A DNA stretch of 64,000 bases, taken from assembly GCA_019828595.1 (NCBI GenBank), contig JAHQRK010000025.1:682001-746000 (forward strand). Reading direction: 5' to 3'. The DNA is from Aphanomyces cochlioides. Taxonomy: Eukaryota; Oomycota; Saprolegniomycetes; Saprolegniales; Verrucalvaceae. A model generated the notes under the pieces. It was not told the origin of the DNA. It did not search any database and saw nothing but the letters and a program-made list of their open reading frames with translations. Shown piece by piece: positions 1 to 8,343 of the stretch; the first letter of the stretch is position 1; every line of letters starts with the position of its first letter. A program made the position numbers and the translations under genes.

Positions 1-489
1 GACTTGCGTGGATTTATTTACCTCTTTGGACCATCGCTCCCCTCCAAGGTCAAAGTTCTCAAATTACATGGGCTGAAGCTTCTTGATGATGTCTGGGGGG
101 ATCTTGCACGATTAATCCAGTTATCGCAAGTGGACACAGTACAAATTTAGAGTAAAGAGTTTACGACTGACAACGCGATTCTTACAGCCTATGCGATTCG
201 GAATCATTCGACTATTCAACATCTCGTCCTGTATGGCTCTCACTGGTCATTTGAAGGAGCGGCTGCATTGCTGGGAGCAGCGCCGCCTTCGTTGAGAAAT
301 ATTCCTCTTGCGTTTTGTGAATTTGACTTTTGTCAAGTGTACTCACGTGAAGAGAGAGAGCATCTTGCAAACTCTTGCACGAGACCGCTCAATTTGCATT
401 TACATTTAAATATTGTCAAATCTACCCAAGTCTATACGTGCCATCGATTTGCCGTATTGATAATTGATGTCTTTTTATCTCTCTTATGA
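1..489 (+). pseudogene. F-box/LRR-like family gene, 3' fragment
   Basis: The first bases already encode the C-terminal part of the family (DLRGFIYLFGPSL), so the gene enters from outside the window. The reading frame from base 1 is interrupted by TAG at 148-150 and then continues through the family's C-terminal block (IRNHSTIQHLVLYGSHWSF, later YSREERE) to a stop at 489. The nearest relative in the window is the 3' half of the copy at 22563-23823. The internal stop and the altered tail make this a pseudogene. Confidence 0.75.
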
Positions 490-1370
490 ATCTTACTGGA
501 AAACTATTACGACTCTTCTCCTGCAGATATTAAACAATTTTCCATTTCTCTGCTTTGTTACAATGCGCCAATGTTCTGGTGATATTTCTAACGCTGGGAC
601 GGGCATTCCCCGTACTCCAGTGAAGTAGAAGTCAATGTAACAAGTGCCAAGTATACTCGAAACTTGAAGGCTGTACTACTGACAGACAATTCCTTGACGC
701 ATAGAGAGAAGTCTTGCTCCTCTTTGCCCAAGCGGTTCTACTACCACCGCATCAAACAGCAGTGCTGTTTAGTATTGCCTTCGACTAGAAAATGCGAGCA
801 ACCACTGTCAATTATAACTTACTCTAAAATTCTAAAACGTACTCATTCCTTTTGATGAATATTTGTTCTTTGCTCCTTTCCGAACAAGGCATCTCGCCTC
901 AAGGGGACTCATTACCGACGGCGACAGAGTATGGTATTTATGGATACCAATTGACGTAGCGAACTGGTCAAATTTGACCACATACCCACTGCAACTTAAT
1001 GTGTTTCTATTTCATTTCCTAGTCCTGTTGTTTGGCGCAGCTCTATTTTCTACGACAAGCTCTATGCCCAGCGAAGGGTTCACTGCAGCACTTGTGGCAA
1101 TTGTGACTGTGAGATGAACTGAATAGATCTGTCCCAAGACCTCAAACAGTTTCTGGTCAATATTTTCTATGAGCTCTATAGAAGACTGCTTTGACTAACT
1201 TCTTATTAATAGGTCGGATTTTCGATCGAAAGAAATCTGTAAAATAAAACGTGAGTTTCTGTGTCTGGGTGATTTCTTGTTATCGTCCTGTATGTTAGCT
1301 TCATTAATTGTACATGATTCATCATTGTATTTATAATAGAGTTCATTCTTCGTATACACTGTAATGCTTG
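490..1370. other. Non-coding flank, partly duplicated downstream
   Basis: I see no convincing gene here. Patches around 920-1100 (for example gcgacagag, then tttatggatac and gcaacttaatg) reappear in the same order at about 24280-24400, behind the related copy at 22563-23823. Gene fragment and 3' flank were therefore probably duplicated together. Confidence 0.5.
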
Positions 1371-2500
1371 CTACTCATGCAGATTAATCCCCTTTTCTCT
1401 GGCCAAGTCTTGTAATAATAAGAATTGATAAAAGGGATCACCAATAGAAGACATGAGGTTACAAACGACGGGTAATCTCTTCACAGATGGTGGGACTCCA
1501 TGGAGAAGAGCTAGGGCCGCATCAATCGGTACACCACTACCACGATTAATAATGAACAAACTTTCAAGAGTCGAGGCATTTTGAAGTGTTTCAACCACTT
1601 GCACAGTTCTTCTAATTGCAGTCTTTGTATCAGAGGCACAAAAAGAGGCCACAAATCATTAAATCCCTCAGAACAAAACTCAAACAATACCAAATCCTTG
1701 ATATCAGTGTCGAGGACAGGCCCAAAGGAATGAATAGACTCGATCAACATGTCCAAGTTCTCAAAGCCGCCATTTCGGGGATCAACAAATTCAAATTGTA
1801 ACACTTTTTCGGCGCGACAATAGTTCCCACTGAAGTACCACTCAAAGCCATAGTCTTCAACGATTTCAAGCTCTTTCAGTGACAATTTTGCCAACGCCGA
1901 AGAGACCACAGTATGTCGCTGAGAGTAGAGCTCCCAAACCAATGATTTAATTGCAATCGACTCGACCGGCTGGGATTTGATCCATTGGTGAAGTTTTTCA
2001 GCCATGGTTAATGTTATCGAGCATTCATCATCAGTCGAAGTTTCGCTAGCTGTGACTTCCAAGGTGCGTAGGGTCGAGCTGGATGCAGCGTAGTCAAAAA
2101 TAGTTGTGGCCATCTCACGAGTACATTTTTGGCATGTAATGACGACAAGGTGCGGAAAGTAGACAAGATAGCTAGGCATGGTGAAAATTTTCTCATCCAT
2201 CGCCACGACGCGAATGGCTTTCCATTTTGCGAGCGCGTCATTGTCCAGGTCATCAAAGCATCCACCTTTCATGATAACGGATGCTTTCGGATGGATTACT
2301 ACTCTCAGCCAGTCCAGATTCGTCGTGTCATTCACAACAACTTCTGAGTAGAACTTGGCAATCCTCTCGATATGAGCTTGAGAAGCTTCATTCAGTTTGG
2401 TCAAGTCCAATTTGGGCCACAAATCGTATTCATTCCAGCTCAGCAAATGCAATCGCCACAGGCTTTCTAACGGTCCCAAGCAGTTTGTGGGACGAAGGGC
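1371..2500 (-). pseudogene. F-box/LRR-like gene, 3' part, split by Polinton
   Basis: On the minus strand this continues the family protein from the residues after LEAL (RPTNCLGPLESLWRL) to its C terminus. The missing 5' part lies on the other side of the Polinton at 19896-19985. When the element and one copy of AAGGGC are removed in thought, the frame runs straight across, so the element entered a coding region. The copy has a second lesion near 1610. Relative to paralogues, a small non-triplet deletion after QLEEL shifts the frame, and the last ~80 residues (QNASTLESLFIINRG) follow in another frame. It is the same subfamily as 20591-21922 and 44833-46137. Confidence 0.8.
2495..2500. repeat. 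Target-site duplication of Polinton, left copy
   Basis: The six bases AAGGGC immediately precede the left terminus and recur exactly at 19896-19901. A six-base duplication is the normal value for Maverick/Polinton integration. Confidence 0.92.
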
Positions 2501-2766
2501 AGTAGTAATACTTAGTGCCACAGACCGGCAATTTTTTTTCAAAAGTTCTCACCACCACCAATCGTCCCATCTGTATGCTGATTCTGAGTCTGATGATGCT
2601 ATATCAAGGTTTTCCATCCTTTTCATCAGATGATAGCATTCACCCAAACAAGTTGATTACGATGAAACCACGACATTAGGTGAATCATTCTCGACACATG
2701 GAAGGGGCCTTATAAACGATCGAATGACTCATATGCGAAGCTATCAAAATTGATGTCACAAACAAA
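2501..2766 (+). repeat. Polinton left terminal inverted repeat
   Basis: 266 bp that match the reverse complement of 19630-19895 with scattered substitutions. The outer ~90 bases are identical by eye, and the inner part (about 2640-2740) is more diverged. The arm starts AG, as Polinton termini usually do, and ends in gtcacaaacaaa. Confidence 0.93.
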
Positions 2767-2853
2767 CCCCTGAAGGTGATTTCTTGTATTCTCTTAGGAC
2801 TCATATGCGAAGAAATACTCAAATTGACTTAATAAAAAACAGCAACGTACTGC

Positions 2854-3023
2854 TTACTCATCCGAAAGCATGGCATAAATCTTTCCACAAATCTTGTCAA
2901 GAGTTTCCAAAGAAGGGCCAGTAGGTCCAACATTCAAGGCACACCCCTCCAATTCAATTCTGTCATTCATGTTTCGCTAAAAGTTCCATTCAACATAATT
3001 GGTGACGATACCATAAACGTACA
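2854..3023 (-). pseudogene. Out-of-frame 3' tail of the Crinkler gene
   Basis: Downstream of the Crinkler stop at 3024, another minus-strand frame encodes MYVYGIVTNYVEWNF, then a stop, then a stretch ending DKICGKIYAMLSDE before a stop at 2854-2856. Both blocks resemble the Crinkler's own residues 324-336 (TYGIVTNFLMWTF) and 365-374 (ELVGIIYAML). This is the remainder of a partly duplicated C-terminal domain, now separated by a frameshift and a nonsense codon. Confidence 0.7.
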
Positions 3024-4250
3024 TTACTCAGACTGCACTTCACATGCCAACAAATCTTGAGCCATCCCTTGCAACAAATCATCCTTCTTCGCCTCCACAA
3101 TACAGACTTTTTTCTCTATGGAAGGCATCAGCATCGCGTAAATTATTCCGACGAGTTCTTTCAATCCTTCAAACGAAGGTATGGTTTCGACGGTACGGAG
3201 AGAATACTCATGCTTTCGGGCCTTCGTGTCTTCACTGATCACGAACGTCCACATGAGAAAATTAGTCACGATGCCATATGTCACAGATAGATTTTCAACA
3301 TCAGCAAGAGCTTCGAGCCCCGTCACACTCTGAACCAGTCCTTGCTGCATATCTTCACGCTTTGCTTCGACAAGTGAAATTCTCTTCTTGCCACGCTTGA
3401 GCACGAATTCGAATCGACCATTCAGGAGCACGTTCTTCCCAGCCACGTCTTCTTCGACTAAAATGCGGACGTCCTTGATCAGACGACTGACTGTCTCAAG
3501 GATCGGGGCAATAAAGAACAATCTCTTGGCTTCTTTCCCATCCGTGACTTGTCCATAGAGATCCCGCAAATCATGAATACGAGCGAGGAGCAGCTGGATG
3601 TCAGCATCAGGAATATCGCTAACGTTAGGTTGAAGGTCATAAGAATCTTCGAAGTTGTAAATTGATTTGATATCTTCCCAACAAAGACTCGAATAGCCGA
3701 CAGTCTTGTTAACATCGCGTTTTTTTCGTTTTTTGTTTGTATTGGCGTCTTCATCCGTGGTCTTCTGATTTGCCTGTTGATTCTTCTGACGTATGATTGC
3801 ATTGATCGCAGCCCATCGTTTGAGACGTTCGGGATGACGATGTGTTGTAGTTGGTGCCACGCCGAGAGCCTCTTGCTCCGTAACCACCACATGAATTTTT
3901 TCGTCGCTGCAAAATTCGGGGTACTCTCCACCAGAAAAGAACCTGGAAAGCTTCTTGGTTCCCTTCATCTGTCTTTCTTCATTGACATACTTTGGAAACA
4001 CTGTGTTTCCATCAGCGGGTTGAGAAAGGCCTTCCAAATCAGGGTCTTCGTCAGACAGCCACGCACCATCCTTTAACTGTAAACCACCCTTCACAGTCAA
4101 AGCCAGATAAAGCTGCAACTCATCGGCGGGAAACTTATACCCCTTTTCTTCCTTGATCTTCTTCTTGAGATCATCAACTGTCTCAGACGCATCAATCTTG
4201 ACGGAGAATGGTCTCCCTTCACCAACGACAACACAGAACAGCTTGAGCAT
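3024..4250 (-). CDS. Crinkler (CRN) effector with nuclease-like C terminus
   Basis: 408 residues from the ATG at 4250. Residues 1-65 form the ubiquitin-like CRN header (MLKLFCVVVGEG, DASETVDDLKKKIKEE), with LQLYLAL at 46-52 in the place of the LxLFLAK motif. GAWL (62-65) and IHVVV (119-123) correspond to the DWL region and its HVLVVVP end. NKKRKKRD (172-179) is a likely nuclear localisation signal. Residues 273-305 (GRFEFVL, then LVEAKRED and QQG) look like the PD-(D/E)xK core of Crinkler nuclease domains. CRNs are oomycete effectors that act in nuclei. A second, degenerate copy of the nuclease part begins at about residue 380 (VCIVEAKKDD) and runs out of frame at the stop. GC content is visibly higher than in the viral genes, which suggests capture from the host. 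I rejected the longer in-frame start at 4445. Confidence 0.85.
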   Translation of the reverse strand: MLKLFCVVVGEGRPFSVKIDASETVDDLKKKIKEEKGYKFPADELQLYLALTVKGGLQLKDGAWLSDEDPDLEGLSQPADGNTVFPKYVNEERQMKGTKKLSRFFSGGEYPEFCSDEKIHVVVTEQEALGVAPTTTHRHPERLKRWAAINAIIRQKNQQANQKTTDEDANTNKKRKKRDVNKTVGYSSLCWEDIKSIYNFEDSYDLQPNVSDIPDADIQLLLARIHDLRDLYGQVTDGKEAKRLFFIAPILETVSRLIKDVRILVEEDVAGKNVLLNGRFEFVLKRGKKRISLVEAKREDMQQGLVQSVTGLEALADVENLSVTYGIVTNFLMWTFVISEDTKARKHEYSLRTVETIPSFEGLKELVGIIYAMLMPSIEKKVCIVEAKKDDLLQGMAQDLLACEVQSE

Positions 4251-4414
4251 ATTCGGAAGCAGATTCGGAAATGGACGTTGGTCGTTAAACCACTTTGAAA
4301 ATAATATACCTGTATAAAATAATAATATAGAAAATTTAATCGCTACTATAAAATTTCGTATAATTAATTTAAAAAAACCACTACGTAGTATATGGTGTAT
4401 AGTATATAGTAACC
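4251..4414. promoter_or_regulatory. Divergent intergenic region, Crinkler / ExoX-like gene
   Basis: Base composition changes abruptly near 4305, from the GC-richer Crinkler side to very AT-rich DNA with TATA-like runs (gtatatggtgtatagtatatag) just before the ATG at 4415. It probably holds the promoter of the plus-strand gene and marks the inner edge of the captured segment. Confidence 0.45.
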
Positions 4415-4741
4415 ATGGAATTAAATTTCGGACGATATAAATCAAAAACTATTCAAGAAGTTTTTGATATTAATCAATCATATTGTAAATGGTTGCTAAC
4501 TCAGGAGATGATCCTTAGTTCTCGTCCAGAAATCAAACAGTTCCTACAAGATAAATTCAAAGATGCTGATCTTAGCTATACAATGACATGGGGCAAATAT
4601 AAAGGCAAATCTATACAACATATCAATCAAATCGATTCTCAATACATTGATTGGTTATTAACTAATCAATACGTTAAAGAAAAGTGTTTAAAACTATACG
4701 ATGAACTAATTAACCTAAAAAACCAACCAAAAGAGGTTTAA
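4415..4741 (+). CDS. ExoX C-terminal-like repeat protein
   Basis: A 108-residue protein made of two copies of one motif. Residues 3-27 hold NFGRYKSKTIQEV followed by YCKWLL, and residues about 56-80 hold TWGKYKGKSIQHI followed by YIDWLL. The pattern GKYKGksi...Y..WLL is that of the exodeoxyribonuclease X C-terminal domain (DUF3820-like), which also occurs alone or in tandem in large DNA viruses. No exonuclease catalytic domain is present, so it is probably a nucleic-acid-binding accessory protein rather than a nuclease. The next gene is convergent, with only 5 bases between them. Confidence 0.65.
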   Translation: MELNFGRYKSKTIQEVFDINQSYCKWLLTQEMILSSRPEIKQFLQDKFKDADLSYTMTWGKYKGKSIQHINQIDSQYIDWLLTNQYVKEKCLKLYDELINLKNQPKEV

Positions 4742-4746
4742 TCTAC

Positions 4747-5124
4747 TTACTCAAACGTTTTATCATTCAGATCATGAAATCCTTCGAGTAGATCAGGACT
4801 GTGATTTTGTTTAGAATATAGGAATAATAAACACCAAATGCCACAATACTCTCTATAAGCACTTTGATACTGCTTATGGTTGTATTTTTTTATACCTAAA
4901 ATAAGAGGAGCTGGTTCACCTGCGCTGTCAAAATACTGATCATGGAAAATACCTACCCAATGTCCAATTCCATCACCATTTTCTAACAAAATAATATAAT
5001 TTCCGTTTTTTGGTAATGGTTTCTTTATTTCATCAAGAGTAAATATTCCATCCAATTCAATATCTAATAAATTAGCTAATTCAATTAATTCGTGATCAGA
5101 GGTAATTCCTTTTATTAGATCCAT
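4747..5124 (-). CDS. PRO: Adenain-like cysteine protease (capsid maturation)
   Basis: 125 residues. The C48/adenain catalytic set is visible in the expected order: His55 in GHWVGIF, Asp66 in YFDSAGEPAP, Gln87 in YQSAY and Cys94 in YCGIWC. The Gln-to-Cys spacing of seven equals that of adenovirus protease. Polinton and adenovirus proteases cut capsid precursors during virion maturation at (M/I/L)xGG|x or (M/I/L)xGx|G sites. Such sites occur in the products of 11287-11775 and 12028-13269. The gene lies on the minus strand, divergent from the capsid gene. Confidence 0.85.
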   Translation of the reverse strand: MDLIKGITSDHELIELANLLDIELDGIFTLDEIKKPLPKNGNYIILLENGDGIGHWVGIFHDQYFDSAGEPAPLILGIKKYNHKQYQSAYREYCGIWCLLFLYSKQNHSPDLLEGFHDLNDKTFE

Positions 5125-5195
5125 TCATTAATATTTTTTTCTATTTTTTGTCTCAATAGAAGTATATATAAGTCTATAAAATAATATAAACAATC
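5125..5195 (+). promoter_or_regulatory. Promoter region of major capsid gene
   Basis: The AT-rich divergent spacer between protease and capsid genes contains agtatatataagtctataa at 5161-5179, about 20-35 bases before the ATG. Similar TATATA strings precede the ATPase, minor capsid and several minus-strand structural genes, so this may be a common late promoter motif. Confidence 0.45.
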
Positions 5196-6995
5196 ATGGC
5201 TGACTACCAACTGGCTGATCAATATTTACTTGATGCTTCCAAAAGAGAAGATGCTCCTGTAGAAGTCTCTCGAGGTAAGAAAATGGCATATGTTCCGGAT
5301 AACAATCAAGGTAGTTATTCGTCAGGTATTATCACAATCGACGCCGCTTCTCAACTTCAAGGTTCTAAAGGTTTTGCTTCTTTGAAAGATGCTTACATTA
5401 CTTTACCATACGTAGTGACTATGAAAAATTTAGGTTCCGATGCATTTGCTAAAGCAATTAATCGATATTGTGTTGGCATGAAGGCTGGCGTTTGGAACGT
5501 AGTTGACTCGCTCACTGTTACTTTAAATGGAACTGATATAGTTACTGAAGCAGATTACAAATTGTTTTGGAATAATTTGCGCCATCAAACAGGATGGAGC
5601 GCTAGCGACCAGCTAAAACATGGGGCCGATGCGCTTCATTTTCCAGATAGTTGGTACTCGATGAATTATGGTGGATCCTCTGGAACACCAGCAGCTTCAG
5701 CAGGGGGAGATGGTTTTTACAATACGGTCTGCAATCCAGCAGCTACTACTGGTTTGACACTTCAGGAGGCACCTTTAGCAGAAAACAATGGATTTATCTC
5801 TCGTATTTATTCTAATCCTCAAAGTGTAGCGACAATTGATCCAACTACAGGTAGTGTTAATGGAGGTATCAACGCCTTTAATTGGCTAACCCAACGCGCA
5901 AGCGTTAGTTCAACAATCGCACAGCAAAATGCTCGTGGTGCTTTTGCTCTTAATAATACTGGAACAGTTGCAGCAGGGGCATATGCAGGACATTGGGTTC
6001 ACATGTTGAAAATCCGTTTGATCGATCTCCATCCTATCTTCAATGAATTAGAATTAACGGGTAACCCTCAGCTCAAATTACGTCTTAAAATCAACTCTGG
6101 ATATGTTGATATAGATGCAGCTACCGATGCAGCTTCTCCACCAAACTACACAATGAAATTAAAATCTTCAGTACTTACAAGCGGTAGAACGTGCCCAATT
6201 ATGGTAGCTTCAGGTAATGCTTATAACCCCATGACTGGTATTCTCGCAGCTTCGAAAGCAGCTACGTTTCGAGTAGCATTCGGTCCAGTTCAAAATAGTC
6301 TATGCACTGTTGCACAAACAGGAAGCATTGTCCCATACACAACTGCTCGCCTCAATGTTCCATTTTATGATCTAGCACGCCCAACTGAAATTGTACAAAG
6401 ACCAATCAAGACTATTCGTTTCTTAGACTGTTATGCTCAATATTTTCAAGGACGAGCTGGTCTTGGAGCAATTGATGGTCAAATGAATGTTCCAATCAAT
6501 TTGACTTTATCTGGTTCTTGGAAGAATATTAAATATATTGCATTGATTCCATTTAGCGAAACATCATCAGGACATTATGTAACTGCTACTAATGTAGAGC
6601 AATTTGCAAGTCCCTTTGATTCAGCTCCTTACACTTGTCAACCAGGAAGTAGTATTCGCCACTTCCAAGTTCAAATCGGATCTGAAACAGTTTTCAATGA
6701 AACTGTAACCTATGATTACCAATCTTTCTATGATGAATTCTCTAAATTACACGCAATTAATGGTGGACTAACCCACGAAATTGCTAATGGTTTGATCGAT
6801 TTCCAAACTTGGAGCACTGTGAATCGAGTTCTTGTTGCTGACTGCTCTCGAATCACTCAAAAAGACGTTCCACAAGCCGTAACCATTTCTGGTATCAACG
6901 GTTGCTCGCAAGGCGCAAATCTACTTGCTTTAGTCGTCTACGAACGTGAATTCAATCTTAACCGTTTAACAGGAGAAGTTGAAATGTTAAGTTAA
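5196..6995 (+). CDS. MCP: Major capsid protein (double jelly-roll)
   Basis: A 599-residue protein beginning MADYQLADQYLLDASKRE. Length, position between protease and fibre, absence of a signal peptide and the beta-rich composition, with many Asn/Gly/Ser loops, fit the hexon-type capsid protein of polintoviruses. Two jelly-roll halves are expected. The C-terminal half ends with a well-formed strand-rich block (about residues 440-599: NLTLSGSWKNIKYIALIPF, later LLALVVYEREFNLNRLTGE). It would form the icosahedral shell together with the minor capsid protein at 10211-11080. The frame is intact over its whole length. Assignment is by family look and context; a structure prediction or profile search would settle it. 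Confidence 0.85.
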   Translation: MADYQLADQYLLDASKREDAPVEVSRGKKMAYVPDNNQGSYSSGIITIDAASQLQGSKGFASLKDAYITLPYVVTMKNLGSDAFAKAINRYCVGMKAGVWNVVDSLTVTLNGTDIVTEADYKLFWNNLRHQTGWSASDQLKHGADALHFPDSWYSMNYGGSSGTPAASAGGDGFYNTVCNPAATTGLTLQEAPLAENNGFISRIYSNPQSVATIDPTTGSVNGGINAFNWLTQRASVSSTIAQQNARGAFALNNTGTVAAGAYAGHWVHMLKIRLIDLHPIFNELELTGNPQLKLRLKINSGYVDIDAATDAASPPNYTMKLKSSVLTSGRTCPIMVASGNAYNPMTGILAASKAATFRVAFGPVQNSLCTVAQTGSIVPYTTARLNVPFYDLARPTEIVQRPIKTIRFLDCYAQYFQGRAGLGAIDGQMNVPINLTLSGSWKNIKYIALIPFSETSSGHYVTATNVEQFASPFDSAPYTCQPGSSIRHFQVQIGSETVFNETVTYDYQSFYDEFSKLHAINGGLTHEIANGLIDFQTWSTVNRVLVADCSRITQKDVPQAVTISGINGCSQGANLLALVVYEREFNLNRLTGEVEMLS

Positions 6996-7241
6996 AAAGA
7001 GCGAGCTCTTTGCTGTAGGCATAAACGACATCAGAGATTGTCCGCAACCTTCGGTTGCTTTCCACAAGCAAATAGCTTGCATCTACACCAAAGTGAACAA
7101 AAAAATCTATTTAATACTATGGCCCAGCAAGCTGGGGAGTCCTTGGACTCGGTGGCTCGCGCCCCCAAGTCCTTCAGACTTGTAGAGGCGCAAGTTTGTC
7201 TTGCGGCTCTGCCTACAGATAACTTACCTAATCAGATGCTC
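6996..7241. ncRNA. Cluster of short perfect hairpins of unknown function
   Basis: This 246-bp spacer between two convergent genes is clearly GC-richer than the rest of the element. It starts with an AAAGAG/CTCTTT hairpin (6996-7011). Then CTGTAGGCA (7013-7021) pairs with TGCCTACAG (7210-7218), and the interior holds at least five short stems: GCAACC/GGTTGC (7044-7058), CAAGC/GCTTG (7065-7079), CCCAGC/GCTGGG (about 7123-7136), AAGTC/GACTT (about 7167-7181) and CGCAAG/CTTGCG (about 7189-7205). This is the pattern of a multi-branched structured RNA or a double terminator. A 72-residue open frame crosses it but has no recognisable features. I do not know the function. Confidence 0.5.
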
Positions 7242-8342
7242 TTAGAGCTCTTCTAATTTTTTTTCAAGAGATGAAATTCTATCATCTTGCAAAAGTATAT
7301 ATTTATGCAACAAGCAACAGATCTTCTGATAAGCAATCGTAAATATGACATCTTTAGGGCTCACAAAACCATCATCATCAATAGTTTCATCTATTTCTTG
7401 ACGATGTGTTTGAATCAATCTATCTACACCAGCTTTTAGCATATCTTGAGCAATATATCCATAGGATTCAGAATTATCAGCTTTCAATTTATAGAAAACA
7501 GGACTAATTTTTTTGACAAAATTTGTTGCTTCTTCTTCACTGATATTTCTAATATCATCTTTAATACGTCTATCCGAACTGACGTCAATTTCTAAAGCAA
7601 CGTTTATGCGTCCATTGAATTTTGCTGAGAAATTTTGCGATCCCGAATTAGTTAATGAACCAACATTACCAGACGAGTTAAGATAACCATAGCTACCTGT
7701 AATTGTTTGCGAGCTATAGCCTACTTCCAAAGGATATTGACTGGTGTTTTGTGTCCCAATACCAGTAGCTCCAAGGGCAGTAACATAAACCCCATCCCCA
7801 AGTTGAACAGCCGTTTGCAAAAGCGTTGTTCGATTATAACCAAAGAAATGAGCTGTTGAGTTAATATATTCGATTTCAGCTCCTCCTCCCGAATATCCTA
7901 ACGGATTGCTTCCAACACATCGAAAACCCGCCTGGGCTTTGATATTCCCAAATTGATCAATTTGACCAATCAACGTTCCAAGGCCTGTTTGAGCACCTGT
8001 CCCAGATAATGAATACGAACTATAAAATCTATGTCCATTTGATCCAGATGATATATGCTGAAGAGCGCTGTTGTTGAAGCCCCAGCCGCTTGTTGGCGTA
8101 ATATTGGAAGGATTATATAAACAGATTTGAATATCAGAAGGTCCTCCACCATTTCCAGCCCCTAGATCAAGTCTAAATCTCGGCGAACCACCAGCTAATG
8201 AAAATGCTGGTAAAGTCCAGTAATTTGGTGATCCAAAATAATATTGCAAATATGTTGGTGTGGATTGTAATGAATTAAGAGTAAAACTAAATGTCCCATC
8301 AGATTGGCTATTGAAATTTGTATAATGATTAGCATCATATGT
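7242..8342 (-). CDS. Fibre-like protein, C-terminal part with S74 chaperone
   Basis: The C-terminal ~110 residues (SSDRRIKDDIRN, SYGYIAQDML, coiled end SSLEKKLEEL) are an intramolecular chaperone of the peptidase S74 family, found at the C terminus of phage tail spikes and virus fibres. There it drives trimerisation and then cleaves itself off. The preceding part is Gly/Ser/Asn/Thr-rich and beta-like. The frame can be read upstream to about 8342 (TYDANHYTNFNSQSDG), exactly where the upstream open frame stops, so this is the second half of one gene rather than a gene with its own start. The apparent non-ATG start at 8249 is not needed. Confidence 0.75.
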   Translation of the reverse strand, partial: TYDANHYTNFNSQSDGTFSFTLNSLQSTPTYLQYYFGSPNYWTLPAFSLAGGSPRFRLDLGAGNGGGPSDIQICLYNPSNITPTSGWGFNNSALQHISSGSNGHRFYSSYSLSGTGAQTGLGTLIGQIDQFGNIKAQAGFRCVGSNPLGYSGGGAEIEYINSTAHFFGYNRTTLLQTAVQLGDGVYVTALGATGIGTQNTSQYPLEVGYSSQTITGSYGYLNSSGNVGSLTNSGSQNFSAKFNGRINVALEIDVSSDRRIKDDIRNISEEEATNFVKKISPVFYKLKADNSESYGYIAQDMLKAGVDRLIQTHRQEIDETIDDDGFVSPKDVIFTIAYQKICCLLHKYILLQDDRISSLEKKLEEL

Positions 8343-8343
8343 G

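Noticed and set aside
4251..4445. N-terminal extension of the Crinkler frame with hydrophobic stretches, possibly a signal peptide
   Set aside because: It lies in the AT-rich viral spacer and overlaps the plus-strand gene at 4415. The CRN header starts at the ATG 4250 with the usual MLKLFC beginning.
7038..7256. 72-residue open frame over the hairpin cluster
   Set aside because: Non-ATG start, no domain, and the sequence is explained by inverted repeats.
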